Below, in pieces: positions 35,330 through 45,336 of a stretch of DNA of 64,000 bases. Each line of letters begins with the position of its first letter. Position 1 is the stretch's first letter. The notes under the pieces were generated by a model that was not told where the DNA came from, made no database searches, and saw only the letters and a program-made list of their open reading frames with translations. The stretch is from positions 3,809,767-3,873,766 of the forward strand of contig NZ_KB467824.1 in NCBI RefSeq assembly GCF_000344615.1. The letters are read 5' to 3'. A program made the position numbers and the translations under genes. This DNA comes from Janthinobacterium sp. CG3 (GTDB lineage Bacteria > Pseudomonadota > Gammaproteobacteria > Burkholderiales > Burkholderiaceae_D).

Positions 35330-36063
35330 CGGCTGTCCTTGATGCGCTGCTGCGCCGACAGGCTCAGCTGCGTCAACTCGTTGCGCCCCAGCATGGGCAA
35401 CTGCGCCAGCAGGTTCATCAGGGTGGCGTTGCCGTTGACGTCGAGTTCGGACGACTGGATCAGCACGGTGCCGCTGCCGGTGAAGTCGACCTGCTTCTCC
35501 TCGCCCGACAGGGTGAAGCCGGTCAACGCGCCGGCGGCGCTGGCCCAGCCCTTGACGTGCTCGTAGTCGTAGCGGTAGGACGGGCTGGGGCAGTCGGCCC
35601 AGCCCAGCACGGCCTGCTCGTCGACCCGGCACGGCAGTTCGAGGAAATGCACCGGGCCGTTCGACGAGGCGATCACCTTGCCGCTGCCGAGCATCGTCAG
35701 GAAGCCCGGCAGCGTCGATTCCTGGCAGATCACGTCCTTGCTGAAGCCCAGCAGGTTCTTGGCGCGTATCGTCATATTCGCCTTATCCAGGTCGTAGCAA
35801 GCGAGGTCGTTGCCGTTGTCTCCGAGCAGCAACTGGCCCTGCCCCTGCGCCACCACGAAGTCGTGGATGTACTTGGGGGCGTTGAAGGCGTGCCGCACCA
35901 GGATGTCGAGCACGCTGTTGCCCATCGCCTCGAAACTCAGGTTGCCGTAAAAGGCGATCATCTTGCCCTTGCGGATGAACATCTGTTCCTTGACGTCGAC
36001 GACGAAGGCGAATCGGTTCAGGTTGTCGTTTTTCGGCAGGGTGTCGGGGTTGTAGATCGTCAT
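35326..36063 (-). CDS. AIM24-family protein, third of three
   Basis: The product is 245 aa, a member of the AIM24/TIGR00266 (DUF124) beta-helix family. Family-like segments are MFIRKGKMIAFYGNLSFEA, VVAQGQGQLLLGDNG, VICQESTLPGF and DFTGSGTVLIQSSEL. It is the most divergent of three adjacent paralogues, with a unique middle and an alpha-helical C-terminal tail. It begins 3 bp after the stop codon of the second copy, so the three are one operon. The molecular role of bacterial AIM24 proteins is not established. Confidence 0.85.
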   Translation of the reverse strand: MTIYNPDTLPKNDNLNRFAFVVDVKEQMFIRKGKMIAFYGNLSFEAMGNSVLDILVRHAFNAPKYIHDFVVAQGQGQLLLGDNGNDLACYDLDKANMTIRAKNLLGFSKDVICQESTLPGFLTMLGSGKVIASSNGPVHFLELPCRVDEQAVLGWADCPSPSYRYDYEHVKGWASAAGALTGFTLSGEEKQVDFTGSGTVLIQSSELDVNGNATLMNLLAQLPMLGRNELTQLSLSAQQRIKDSR

Positions 36064-36066
36064 GGC

Positions 36067-36708
36067 TTACCTTTCGCTCGCTTGGATGTAGACCGTGCCC
36101 TGGCCGGTGAACTTGACCTGGTACGACTCGCCGGAGGCCTGGCCGACGAAGGATTTCCAGTTCAGATCGGTGACGATGGTCGAGGCCAGTTGTCCGGTGT
36201 GGCCCAGATAGGCTTGCGGATCGACGCAAACCGGCGCGTCCGGCGTCACCGGTAAGCCAATCGCGTTGCCGTCCGACAGGATGGCGACCTCGCCCGTGCC
36301 CTGCAGCGTGCTGGTAAACAAGCCCTGCCCGGAGACGGCGCCGCGCAGCACCCCCTGGACCCCGCCCTGGTTGCCGAGGAACATGGTGCCGGCCGTCAGC
36401 CGGGCGTCGAAGGCCAGCAGGTTGTCGCTCTCGACGTACAAGGTCTCGCCGCGCACCGGGATGATAGTGACGAACAGGCCGGCGCAGGCGTAGTAGACGC
36501 TGCCGCTGCCCGTGGCCGCCATCAGCGCGTAGCCCTCGCCGGTGGCGGCGCGCATGGCCAGGCTCTGCACGCCCTGCCCGGCCAGGAAGGAGCGGCTGAA
36601 ATGCACCTCGCCCTGGTAGGCCACCATCGCGCCCTTGCGGGCGAAGACCTGCTCGCCGGCTAATTGGACCTGCAACATTTTTTCATTGATTTGTTGGTAC
36701 ACGGGCAT
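36067..36708 (-). CDS. AIM24-family protein, second of three
   Basis: The product is 213 aa. It shows the AIM24 repeat pattern: EQVFARKGAMVAYQGEVHF, YALMAATGSGSVYYA, RGETLYVESDNLLAFDA, GQGLFTSTLQGTGEVAILSD and SYQVKFTGQGTVYIQ. The symmetric body is typical of a beta-helix trimer. It lies between the other two paralogues on the same strand with a 50-bp gap upstream. Function is unknown. Confidence 0.88.
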   Translation of the reverse strand: MPVYQQINEKMLQVQLAGEQVFARKGAMVAYQGEVHFSRSFLAGQGVQSLAMRAATGEGYALMAATGSGSVYYACAGLFVTIIPVRGETLYVESDNLLAFDARLTAGTMFLGNQGGVQGVLRGAVSGQGLFTSTLQGTGEVAILSDGNAIGLPVTPDAPVCVDPQAYLGHTGQLASTIVTDLNWKSFVGQASGESYQVKFTGQGTVYIQASER

Positions 36709-36758
36709 CGCGTTCTCCAGTCGGATTCGGTTGACTTCCTGGCTCGTTGGCCGCCAGC

Positions 36759-37376
36759 CTAGCGTTCGGCCGGCTGGATGAACACCACGCCCTGGCCGCT
36801 GAATTTGTGCTGGTAGGACTCGCCCGAGCTCTGGCCCAGCATGGTGCGCCAGTTGACGTCGAAGACGAATTCCTGCGTGATGTTGCCCTTGAAGCCGACG
36901 AAGGCGTCGGGGTCGACGCGCAAGGGCTGCGCCGGCGTCACTTCGAGCATGATCAGATTGCCGCGGGCGATCAGCGCGACGTTGCCGTTGCCCTCCACCG
37001 TGGTGCTGAACAGGCCCTGGCCGGAAGCGGCGCCGCGCAGGCCGGCGAAGCTGGTGCCGGTTTTCAGCGCGCTGTCATAGGCCAGCAAGCTGCCGCTCTC
37101 GATCGTCAGCTTGTCGCCCGCCAGCGCCAGCAGCGTGATTTCGGCGGCGTCCTGGGCAAACAACACGCTGCCGCTGCCGGACACCTGCATCAGTTGCATG
37201 CCCTCGTTGCTGGCCTTGCGCTTGAGCGCGCCGAAAATACCTTCGCCGCCGAGGATCGACTTCTCGAACTTGACGCTGCCGGTATAGGCCACCATCGAGC
37301 CGGCAATGGCCAGCACCTTTTCGTTTTGCAGCGTCACTTCCAGCAGGCGGTCGGTGTTGGTGCGGAAACTGGTCAC
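36759..37376 (-). CDS. AIM24-family protein, first of three
   Basis: The chosen start is GTG at 37376, preceded by GAGGAG at good spacing, giving 205 aa; an ATG further upstream would add residues without family similarity. Motifs parallel the second copy: NEKVLAIAGSMVAYTGSVKF, LMQVSGSGSVLFA, GDKLTIESGSLLAYDSALKT, GQGLFSTTVEGNGNVALIAR and YQHKFSGQGVVFIQPAER. It is the promoter-proximal member of a three-gene AIM24 operon. Sequence similarity to the second copy suggests a tandem duplication. Confidence 0.87.
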   Translation of the reverse strand: MTSFRTNTDRLLEVTLQNEKVLAIAGSMVAYTGSVKFEKSILGGEGIFGALKRKASNEGMQLMQVSGSGSVLFAQDAAEITLLALAGDKLTIESGSLLAYDSALKTGTSFAGLRGAASGQGLFSTTVEGNGNVALIARGNLIMLEVTPAQPLRVDPDAFVGFKGNITQEFVFDVNWRTMLGQSSGESYQHKFSGQGVVFIQPAER

Positions 37377-37539
37377 GGCGAACTCCTCAATCGACGGTGG
37401 CGGAGTGGATAAGGTATGCGAGGCGGGCCTTGTCCGCAAGCCTTATTTCACCGCGGCATCGCGCCGCGCGCGCGTGGAACTAACGCCGGCGGACCGGCTC
37501 TAATTAACCGATAGTATCAATTAATTGGGTGGTAGCGCC

Positions 37540-39552
37540 ATGGAACACCTCCGTACCTGTCAGCACACAGTGCAATTCTACGAGGACGACAGTTTCCTGA
37601 TCAAGGGCTTGGGCGACTACATCGGCGCCGCCCTCAGTCGCGGCGACAAGGGCGTCGTTATCGCCACCAGGAATCATCTGGAACAGTTGGAGGACACGCT
37701 CAGACAGCGCGGCCTGTTGAACGGCGGCGCGGGCGATCCGGACGGGCGCTACATCCCGCTGGAGGTCGACCATATGCTGCCGCTGTTCATGGACGACGGC
37801 GTGCCCGACGAACTGCGCTTTCGCACCGAGATCGGCAACGTCATCGCGCAAGCGGCGGTCGAGCATCCGGGCCATGTGTATATTTTCGGCGAAATGGTGG
37901 CGATTCTGTGCGGCACCGCGCACTGCCCGCTGCGCTCGCTGGGCAAGCATGACGCCGCCATCCATGTCGAGCGCTTTTTCAACGACTTGCTGCAGCACTA
38001 CTCGTTTACGCTGTTATGCGGTTATCCGCTCAGCGCGTTTCCGAAGGAGCAAGACCAGGCGATGTTCCGTCAAGTGTGCGACTTGCACACCGACGTACTG
38101 CCGGCCGAGAGCTACGACCCGCAGGTCGGCATCGGCTTGCTGCAGCGCAGCATCGCCGCGCTGCAGCAGCAAGCGTTCGCGCTGGCCTCCGAGGTGCACG
38201 ACCGCAAGCAGATCGAGCAGGCGCTGCGGGAGGTCAACTTCGACCGCCTGACCGGGCTGCCCAACCGCAACGTGTTCCAGAACCGCCTGGAGATTGACAT
38301 CAAGCGCTCGCAGCGCAAGAATTTGCCGTTGGCCCTGCTGTTCATCGACCTCGACCACTTTAAGGAAATCAACGACACGCTGGGCCACCAGACCGGCGAC
38401 GTGCTGCTGCGGCAAGTGGGTCGGCGCCTGAGCACCTACGTGCGCGAAACCGACACGGTGGCGCGCTTCGGCGGCGACGAGTTCGTCATCACGCTGGGCG
38501 AATTGCAAGACATCGACAGCGCCACCCACCTGGCGCAGAAAATCCTCGACGACCTGGCCAAGCCGTTCCTGCTGGGCGCCGAGGTCGCCTATATCTCGGC
38601 GAGCATCGGCATTACGCTGTATCCCCAGGACGCCGGCAACGCCGGCGAGCTGCTGCGCAACGCCGACCAGGCGCTGTACCAGTCGAAGGACGCCGGGCGC
38701 AACCGCTTCAGCTATTTCACGCCCAGCATGCAGCGGCTGGCGCAAACGCGCATGAACCTGAGCAACGACCTGCGCCGCGCCGTCGCCGGCCAGCAGTTGC
38801 AGGTGTACTACCAGCCGATCGTCGACCTGGCCAGCGGGCGCATCGGCAAGGCCGAGGCGTTGCTGCGCTGGCGGCACCCGACGCAAGGGCTGATCAGCCC
38901 GGTCGAGTTCATTCCCATCGCCGAACACAACGGCCTCATCGTCGGCATCGGCGACTGGGTCTTCCACGAGGCGTTGCGGCAAGCGAAGCGCTGGCGCGCG
39001 CTCAACCCCGACTTCACCGTCAGCGTCAACGTCTCGCCGGCGCAGTTCTACCGCAACAACGAGGCCCACTACGCCGAATGGCTGAGCCTGTGCAGCGGCA
39101 CCGAACGCGCCGCCGGCAGCGACAGCCCGGCGGTCGGCCTGGAAATTACCGAGGGCTTGCTGCTGGCCTCGAACGGCGCCGTAACCCAGCAATTGCTGGC
39201 GTTCCAGGACGCCGGCATCCAGATCTCGCTCGACGACTTCGGCACCGGCTATTCGTCGCTGTCGTACCTGCGCAAGTTCCACCTCGACTTCCTGAAAATC
39301 GACCAGTCCTTCGTCTACAACCTCGAGCACGACGCCGCCAACGTCGCGCTGTGCGAGGCGATCATCGTCATGGCGCACAAGCTGGGCCTGAAAGTGATCG
39401 CCGAGGGCGTGGAACGCAGCGCGCAAAGCGAACTGCTGCGGCGCGCCGGCTGCGACTACGGCCAGGGTTATTTGTTCGGGCAGGCGATGCCGGCCGACGA
39501 GTTCGAGCCGCTGCTGGCGGCGTCGGCGCGGCCGGCGTTCGCGCCCGCCTAG
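37540..39552 (+). CDS. MEDS-GGDEF-EAL cyclic di-GMP protein
   Basis: The product is 670 aa. The N-terminal MEDS domain (about 1-170: TVQFYEDDSFLIKGLGDYIG, RNHLEQLEDTLR) is a methanogen/methylotroph-type sensory domain. A GGDEF domain follows with an intact RFGGDEF near residue 311 and RETD, an I-site, five residues before. An EAL domain follows with KAEALLRWRHP near 437 and DDFGTGYSSLSYLR. Both catalytic motifs look complete, so the protein could make and break c-di-GMP. There is no membrane segment. The ATG is preceded by GGGTGG; a TTG 15 bases upstream is an alternative. Confidence 0.93.
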   Translation: MEHLRTCQHTVQFYEDDSFLIKGLGDYIGAALSRGDKGVVIATRNHLEQLEDTLRQRGLLNGGAGDPDGRYIPLEVDHMLPLFMDDGVPDELRFRTEIGNVIAQAAVEHPGHVYIFGEMVAILCGTAHCPLRSLGKHDAAIHVERFFNDLLQHYSFTLLCGYPLSAFPKEQDQAMFRQVCDLHTDVLPAESYDPQVGIGLLQRSIAALQQQAFALASEVHDRKQIEQALREVNFDRLTGLPNRNVFQNRLEIDIKRSQRKNLPLALLFIDLDHFKEINDTLGHQTGDVLLRQVGRRLSTYVRETDTVARFGGDEFVITLGELQDIDSATHLAQKILDDLAKPFLLGAEVAYISASIGITLYPQDAGNAGELLRNADQALYQSKDAGRNRFSYFTPSMQRLAQTRMNLSNDLRRAVAGQQLQVYYQPIVDLASGRIGKAEALLRWRHPTQGLISPVEFIPIAEHNGLIVGIGDWVFHEALRQAKRWRALNPDFTVSVNVSPAQFYRNNEAHYAEWLSLCSGTERAAGSDSPAVGLEITEGLLLASNGAVTQQLLAFQDAGIQISLDDFGTGYSSLSYLRKFHLDFLKIDQSFVYNLEHDAANVALCEAIIVMAHKLGLKVIAEGVERSAQSELLRRAGCDYGQGYLFGQAMPADEFEPLLAASARPAFAPA

Positions 39553-39579
39553 CCGAGCGAGCGGCGCGCGCCGCCTCAG

Positions 39580-42500
39580 CTACAGCGGTGCGAAAATGGC
39601 TTGCAAGTCGTCCTGCGTGATGCGCAAGCCCTCCGCCGCGCCGTCGCCTTCGGCCAGCACGGCATCGGCCAGGTCCGCCTTCTTGCGCTGCATCAGCTGG
39701 ATTTTCTCTTCCAGCGTACCCTTGGCGATCAGCTTGTAGACGAACACCGGCTTGTCCTGGCCGATGCGCCAGGCGCGGTCGGTGGCCTGGTTCTCGGCCG
39801 CCGGGTTCCACCACGGGTCGTAGTGGATCACGGTGTCGGCCGCCGTCAAGTTCAGGCCGACGCCGCCGGCCTTCAGGCTGATCAGGAAGATCGGCACCGC
39901 GCCGCTCTGGAACAGCTCGACCTGGGCGGCGCGGTCCCCGGTCGCGCCGGTCAGCAGCGCGTAGGCGATGGCGCGCTGGCGCAGCTCGTCCTCGATCAGC
40001 GCCAGCATGCTGGTAAATTGCGAGAACACCAGAATGGTCCTGCCCTCGTCGAGCAGCGTCGCGATCATCTCCATCAGTTCGGCCAATTTGGCCGACGGCG
40101 CGCCACTCTTGGCGCCGGCGGTTTTGACCAGCCGCGGGTCGCAGCACACCTGGCGCAGTTTCAGCAGCGCTTCGAGGATCACGATCTGGCTGCGCGCCAC
40201 GCCCTTGCGGGCGATCTCGTCGCGCACCTTCTTGTCCATCGCCACGCGCACCGTTTCGTACAGGTCGCGCTGGGCGCCGGCCAGTTCGACTTCGCGCACC
40301 ATCTCGGTTTTCGCCGGCAGCTCGGTGGCGACGCGGTCCTTGGTGCGGCGCAGCAGGAAGGGTTTGATGCGGCGGATCAGCAGCGCGTTGCGCGCGCCGT
40401 CGCCCAGCTTTTCAATCGGTTTGCGGAAGTCGGCGTTGAAGCCCTTCTCGTCGCCGAGCAAACCGGGCAGCAGGAAGTGGAACTGCGACCACAGCTCGCC
40501 GAGGTGGTTTTGCAGCGGCGTGCCGGTCAGGCACAGGCGGTGCGCCGCCGTCAGCAGCGCGGCCGTCTGCGCCGCCTTGGAACGGCTGTTCTTGATGTAT
40601 TGCGATTCGTCGAGGATGAGCAGGTGGTAGCGCTGCGCGCGCAACGGCTCCTCGTCGCGCGCCAGCAACGCGTAGCTGGTCAGCACCAGGTCGAACCGGC
40701 CGATGTCGCCGAAGCGCTCCAGCCGCTGCGGCCCCTGCAGCAGCAGCACGCGCAAGTCCGGCGCGAAGCGCGCCGCCTCGGCCTGCCAGTTGCCCATCAG
40801 GCTGGTCGGCGCGACCACCAGCGCCGGCGCTGTCAGGCGGCCAGCCTCCTTTTCCAGCAGGATGTGCGCCAAGGTCTGCACGGTTTTCCCCAGGCCCATG
40901 TCGTCGGCCAGGATACCGGCCAGGCCATACTCGCGCAGGAACTGCATCCACGCCAACCCTTCGCTCTGGTAGCCGCGCAGGCTGGCGCGCAGGCCGGCCG
41001 GGGCCGCGACCGCCTGCACGCCGCCGAAACCGGCCAGCTTGCGGCCGATCGCCCGCAGCCGCTCGCCGCCCAGCCAGCGCAGTTGCGCGCCGGCCTCCAA
41101 CTCGGCCAGGCGGGCCGCGTCCAGCACCGGCAGGCGGATGCCGTCGCCGACGCCGTCCTTGAAGTACAGCTCGCCCAGCGCGGCCAGGATCGGTTTCAGG
41201 CGGCCCCACGGCAGCGCCACGCGCACGCCGCCGGGCAGGCGCGCCAGCAACGCCTCGTCGTCGGCGCGCGCGGCCAGCGCGGCCGCGTCGAAGTGATGCG
41301 GCGCCTCGCGGATCAGTTGCACCAGCACCGGCAGCAGCGGCACGCGCGCGCCGTCGACCAGCACGCCCAGCTCCAGGTCGAACCAGGCGTTGCCGGCCTC
41401 GCCGCCGTCGGCGACGTCGGCGTACCAGTCGTCCACCTGGGCCAGGTCGTAGCGGTAGTCGGCTTGCATCTCGACCAGCCAGCCGGCCGCGCGCAGGCGC
41501 GCCGGGCCGCCCGCGGCGAAGGCCAGCCAGTGCGCCTCGGACGGTAGTTCCATGGCCCCTGCCAGCGTGCGCAGCGGCGAGTCGGCGTCGGCGACCGGCG
41601 CGAAACCGAGCTGCGCCAGCGTCGCGGCGGCCGCCGCTTCCGCCACCGCGTCGCGCACGATCAACTCGGTCCCGGCGCCGCCGTGGCGCTGCAGTTCATG
41701 GGCCGGGTCGAACGAGGCGCGCAGGCCGTCGTAGTCGAACGCCAGCACGGCGAAACCGTGCCAGCGGCGCCGCCCGTCCTCCACGCCGCCCAGCAGCAGG
41801 AAGGGACGCGGCGCGATATCCTCGCGCCGCGTCCGGCGCAGGGCCGGCGGCGCCGACACCAGCGCCGCCAGCCCGCGCTCGGCCAGTTGGCGCGACACCT
41901 CCAGTCGGTCGCACCCGGCCAGCAACGGCGCCCGCGCGACCAGGTCGTGCAAGTCCCGCATCGGCATGGCGCGCGCGCCCCCGGCCAGCGCCAGCTCGCC
42001 CAGCGCGTACGCGTGCAGATACAACGGCGGTTCGGTCGGCAGCACAAAGTCGATCAGCGCGCCGTCGTCGAACTGCCAGTCCAGGCGCAGCGCATCGCCG
42101 CCGTCGTCCTGCGCGTGCCAGCCCAGGGCGCCGGCGCGCGGCGCACCGGCGCTCAGCGGATGCAAGCGGCCGGCCTTCAACTCGTCCTTGCCGGCGGCCC
42201 AGGACAACTTGCCGGCCGCCAGCAACATGCGCAACAACTCGGCGCCCAGAGCCTGCGTCGGTTCCAGGGCGGCCGGACCGAACAGGCTGCCGCTGCCCTT
42301 GATGCCGAAGAACACGCGGCTTTGGTAGAGCTCGGCCGGCGTCAAATAGTCCGGCGGCCGGGTTTGCATCGCGTAGCTGTCGGCCACCGCCGCCACCGAG
42401 ACGACGGCGCCATCGGCGCGCAGGCGCGCTTTGCACATGTGCAAGTTCACACGTTCGCGGCGCTCGTCCCACATCAGCACGAACTCCAGCCGGTATATGA

Positions 42501-42897
42501 TTTTGGCGGTTTTGGCCAGCGGCGGCGGCGCCTGCGCAACCTCGCCAAGCTGCCGCAACCAGGCCGACAGCGCGTACGGCAGCGCCGGCCCGGGCGGCGC
42601 CGCGGCCGGCTGCGCGCCGCCCTTCGCCGCCGCGCTGAGCAGCACCGCAACCACGTGCTTGCAGTTGCCCTGCATCGGGCAGGTGCAGTCGCCATGGAAC
42701 GTGGTGCCGGTGCGCGCCGCGCGCCACCTCACCTGCTGGGTGTAGCGCTGGCCGCCGCTGCCGCTGACTTCACCATCGACGACGTCCGGCTTGAGCTTGA
42801 AGGCGCGCACCTTGCCGCGCCGCGCGTAGTCCTCGCCGCGGCCGAAGGTGCCGGCGTCGAAATAGTGGCGGATGTCTTGCTCGGTGAACGGTGTCAT
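39580..42897 (-). CDS. SWIM-domain SNF2-family DNA helicase/translocase
   Basis: The product is 1,105 aa. An N-terminal SWIM zinc finger (CTCPMQGNCKHV, near residue 70) is followed by a long linker (about 100-620). The SNF2 ATPase core has Walker A DDMGLGKTVQTLAH (about 665), Walker B as LILDESQYIKN (about 760; DESQ instead of DEAH), GTPLQNHLGELWSQF, and the helicase C-lobe with VFSQFTSMLAL and ATDRAWRIGQDKPV. It translocates on double-stranded DNA and may act in repair or transcription. The start MTPFTEQ was preferred over a TTG six codons upstream. Confidence 0.93.
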   Translation of the reverse strand: MTPFTEQDIRHYFDAGTFGRGEDYARRGKVRAFKLKPDVVDGEVSGSGGQRYTQQVRWRAARTGTTFHGDCTCPMQGNCKHVVAVLLSAAAKGGAQPAAAPPGPALPYALSAWLRQLGEVAQAPPPLAKTAKIIYRLEFVLMWDERRERVNLHMCKARLRADGAVVSVAAVADSYAMQTRPPDYLTPAELYQSRVFFGIKGSGSLFGPAALEPTQALGAELLRMLLAAGKLSWAAGKDELKAGRLHPLSAGAPRAGALGWHAQDDGGDALRLDWQFDDGALIDFVLPTEPPLYLHAYALGELALAGGARAMPMRDLHDLVARAPLLAGCDRLEVSRQLAERGLAALVSAPPALRRTRREDIAPRPFLLLGGVEDGRRRWHGFAVLAFDYDGLRASFDPAHELQRHGGAGTELIVRDAVAEAAAAATLAQLGFAPVADADSPLRTLAGAMELPSEAHWLAFAAGGPARLRAAGWLVEMQADYRYDLAQVDDWYADVADGGEAGNAWFDLELGVLVDGARVPLLPVLVQLIREAPHHFDAAALAARADDEALLARLPGGVRVALPWGRLKPILAALGELYFKDGVGDGIRLPVLDAARLAELEAGAQLRWLGGERLRAIGRKLAGFGGVQAVAAPAGLRASLRGYQSEGLAWMQFLREYGLAGILADDMGLGKTVQTLAHILLEKEAGRLTAPALVVAPTSLMGNWQAEAARFAPDLRVLLLQGPQRLERFGDIGRFDLVLTSYALLARDEEPLRAQRYHLLILDESQYIKNSRSKAAQTAALLTAAHRLCLTGTPLQNHLGELWSQFHFLLPGLLGDEKGFNADFRKPIEKLGDGARNALLIRRIKPFLLRRTKDRVATELPAKTEMVREVELAGAQRDLYETVRVAMDKKVRDEIARKGVARSQIVILEALLKLRQVCCDPRLVKTAGAKSGAPSAKLAELMEMIATLLDEGRTILVFSQFTSMLALIEDELRQRAIAYALLTGATGDRAAQVELFQSGAVPIFLISLKAGGVGLNLTAADTVIHYDPWWNPAAENQATDRAWRIGQDKPVFVYKLIAKGTLEEKIQLMQRKKADLADAVLAEGDGAAEGLRITQDDLQAIFAPL

Positions 42898-42977
42898 GTT
42901 GGGCGGCGCCGACAAGGCGGCCGGAGATAGTCGGGGCCGCCATTATCGCCGATGTCGGCGGCCCGGCGCGCGCCGGT

Positions 42978-43439
42978 TCAGCGTTGCAGCGGCAGGTAGC
43001 TTTGCTTGAGCTGGCGCAGCACGAAGCTTGATTTGCTGTGGCGGATGCCGGGGATCTTGTAGAGCCGCTCGCGCAGCAGCCGTTCGTAGTCGCGCGTGTC
43101 GCTGACGGCGATGCGCAGGTAGTAGTCGTAGTCGCCCGACACCAGGAACGCTTCCAGCACCTCGGGGATCAGCTCGAGCGCGTGGCCGAACTCGAACAGC
43201 GCCTGGTCGGAATGGTCGTCCAGCGTCACCTGCACGATGACGGTGTCGGCCAGTCCGACCTTGGCGGCGTTGACGCGCACCGTATAGCCTTCGATCACGC
43301 CGTCCTCCTCCATGCGTTTGATGCGCGCCCAGCACGGCGACGAGGTCAGGCCGACCTTGGCGCTCAGCTCGTGCAGGCTGAGACGCGCGTCCACTTGTAG
43401 CGCGGCCAGGATGGCGCGGTCGAATTTATCCAGCTTCAT
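42978..43439 (-). CDS. Lrp/AsnC-family transcriptional regulator
   Basis: The product is 153 aa. The N-terminal winged helix-turn-helix ([20 protein letters not shown], then [15 protein letters not shown]) is followed by the RAM ligand-binding domain ([35 protein letters not shown]). It is divergent from acetolactate synthase with a 99-bp shared promoter region, so regulation of ilvB in response to branched-chain amino acids is likely but inferred from position. Confidence 0.93.
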   Translation of the reverse strand: MKLDKFDRAILAALQVDARLSLHELSAKVGLTSSPCWARIKRMEEDGVIEGYTVRVNAAKVGLADTVIVQVTLDDHSDQALFEFGHALELIPEVLEAFLVSGDYDYYLRIAVSDTRDYERLLRERLYKIPGIRHSKSSFVLRQLKQSYLPLQR

Positions 43440-43538
43440 TCTGTTATTTTCATTTTCACGGTAAATTTTACTGAATCGGTGGCGTTTGGCGACAAATATA
43501 GAAGCCTTTTCTGCGTATTATGCAACAAAATCTATGCC

Positions 43539-45329
43539 ATGAATACTTCCTGCATGGCCGCCGCCACCCCCGCCCCTTCCGCCTATGTCGCGCCGCGCAA
43601 CGGCGCCGCGGTGCTGATTGAAACCCTGCTCGCGCTCGGCGTCGACACCGTCTTCGGCTACCCCGGCGGCGCCGTGCTGCCGCTGTACGACGCGCTGCAC
43701 GCCGAGCCGCGCCTGCGCCACGTGTTGGTGCGCCACGAGCAGGCGGCGGTGCACGCGGCCGAGGGCTACGCCCGCAGCAGCGGCCGGCCCGGCGTGGTGT
43801 TCGTCACCTCCGGTCCCGGCATGAGCAACACCACCACCGGCCTGCTGGACGCCTTCTGCGACTCGATCCCGCTGATCTGCGTCAGCGGCCAGGTCGCCAC
43901 CGCCTCGATCGGCACCGCCGCCTTCCAGGAATGCGACGCGATCGGCATCTCGCGCCCGGTCACCAAGTGGAACAAGCAAATCCGCGACGCCGAGGACGTC
44001 GCCGCCAGCGTGCTGTGCGCGCACCGCATGGCCACCGGCGGGCGGCCCGGACCGGTGCTGATCGACTTCCCCAAGGACCTGCAACTGGCGCCGGTGCGCG
44101 GCGCCGCGTGGCGCGCGCCGGCCGCCGCCGCGGCGACGCCGCCGCCGGATGCCGACGCGCTGCGCCGGGCGGCGCACCTGATCGGCGGCGCGCGCCGGCC
44201 GGTGTTTTACGGCGGCGGCGGCCTGATCAACTCCGGCGCGGCCGCCTGCGCCAGCTTCCGCCAGTTGGTCCACGACAGCGGCGCGCCCTGCACGCTGACC
44301 TTGCTCGGACTGGGCGCCTTCCCCGGCTCGGACCCGCGGTTTCTCGGCATGCTGGGCATGCACGGCACGCTGGAAGCCAATCTGGCGATGCACCACGCCG
44401 ACCTGGTCGTCTGCGTCGGCGCGCGCTTCGACGACCGCGTCACCGGCCGCCTGGACGCCTTCTGCCCGGGCGCGGCGATCATCCACGTCGACATCGACCC
44501 GGCTTCGATCGGCAAGGTGGTGGCGGCCGACGTGGCCCTGGTGGGCGACTGCGCGGCGGTGCTGGCCGGGCTGCGGCGGGCGTTGCGCGAGGCCGCGCCC
44601 GCCGCGGCGGCGCCCAGGGTGGACGATCTGGCGGCGTGGTGGCGGCGCATCGACGCCTGGCGCGCGCGGCGCTCGCTGGCGTTCGACGACAGCGCCGCGC
44701 ACATCGCACCGCAAGCGTTGATGAGCCGGCTGCAAGCGGCGCTGGCCGGGCGCGACGCGATTGTCTCGACCGACGTCGGCCAGCACCAGATGTGGGCGGC
44801 GCAGCACCTGCGCATCGAACGGCCGGGGCGCTGGCTGACCTCGGGCGGCGCCGGCACCATGGGCTACGGCCTGCCGGCGGCGATCGGCGCGCAGATCGCC
44901 CATCCCGGCGACCTGGTGGTCTGCGTCAGCGGCGACGCCTCGATCCTGATGAACATCCAGGAAATGGCCAGCGCCACCCAGCACCGCGCGCCGGTGAAGG
45001 TGGTGCTGTCGAACAACGGCTACATGGGCATGGTGCGGCAATGGCAGGAGCTGATCCACGGCGGCCGCTACAGCCACAGCTACACCGAGGCGCTGCCCGA
45101 CTTCGTCGCGCTGGCGCGGGCGTTCGGCTGGCAGGCGCGCGCGGTGACGCGGCGCGACGAACTCGACGCCGCGCTGGCCGAGTGCCTGGCCTCAAGCGGC
45201 CCCTACTTCCTCGACGTGCGCGTGGCCGGCGAGGAAAACTGCTTCCCGATGATAGCGCCGGGGCGCGGCCACCACGAGGTGCTGCTGGCCAAGGGCGTGG
45301 CCTACGCCGAGCCCGCCGCGGCCGGCTGA
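43539..45329 (+). CDS. ilvB: Acetolactate synthase, large subunit
   Basis: The product is 596 aa, full length for the catalytic subunit of acetohydroxyacid synthase, which makes acetolactate or acetohydroxybutyrate for valine, leucine and isoleucine. Key segments are [30 protein letters not shown] (the catalytic Glu, near residue 67), [28 protein letters not shown] and the ThDP site [11 protein letters not shown]...[12 protein letters not shown]. No small subunit (ilvH) follows, so it is a solo large-subunit copy and probably not the main housekeeping enzyme. An Lrp gene is divergent. Confidence 0.95.
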   Translation: MNTSCMAAATPAPSAYVAPRNGAAVLIETLLALGVDTVFGYPGGAVLPLYDALHAEPRLRHVLVRHEQAAVHAAEGYARSSGRPGVVFVTSGPGMSNTTTGLLDAFCDSIPLICVSGQVATASIGTAAFQECDAIGISRPVTKWNKQIRDAEDVAASVLCAHRMATGGRPGPVLIDFPKDLQLAPVRGAAWRAPAAAAATPPPDADALRRAAHLIGGARRPVFYGGGGLINSGAAACASFRQLVHDSGAPCTLTLLGLGAFPGSDPRFLGMLGMHGTLEANLAMHHADLVVCVGARFDDRVTGRLDAFCPGAAIIHVDIDPASIGKVVAADVALVGDCAAVLAGLRRALREAAPAAAAPRVDDLAAWWRRIDAWRARRSLAFDDSAAHIAPQALMSRLQAALAGRDAIVSTDVGQHQMWAAQHLRIERPGRWLTSGGAGTMGYGLPAAIGAQIAHPGDLVVCVSGDASILMNIQEMASATQHRAPVKVVLSNNGYMGMVRQWQELIHGGRYSHSYTEALPDFVALARAFGWQARAVTRRDELDAALAECLASSGPYFLDVRVAGEENCFPMIAPGRGHHEVLLAKGVAYAEPAAAG

Positions 45330-45336
45330 CGCGGCC

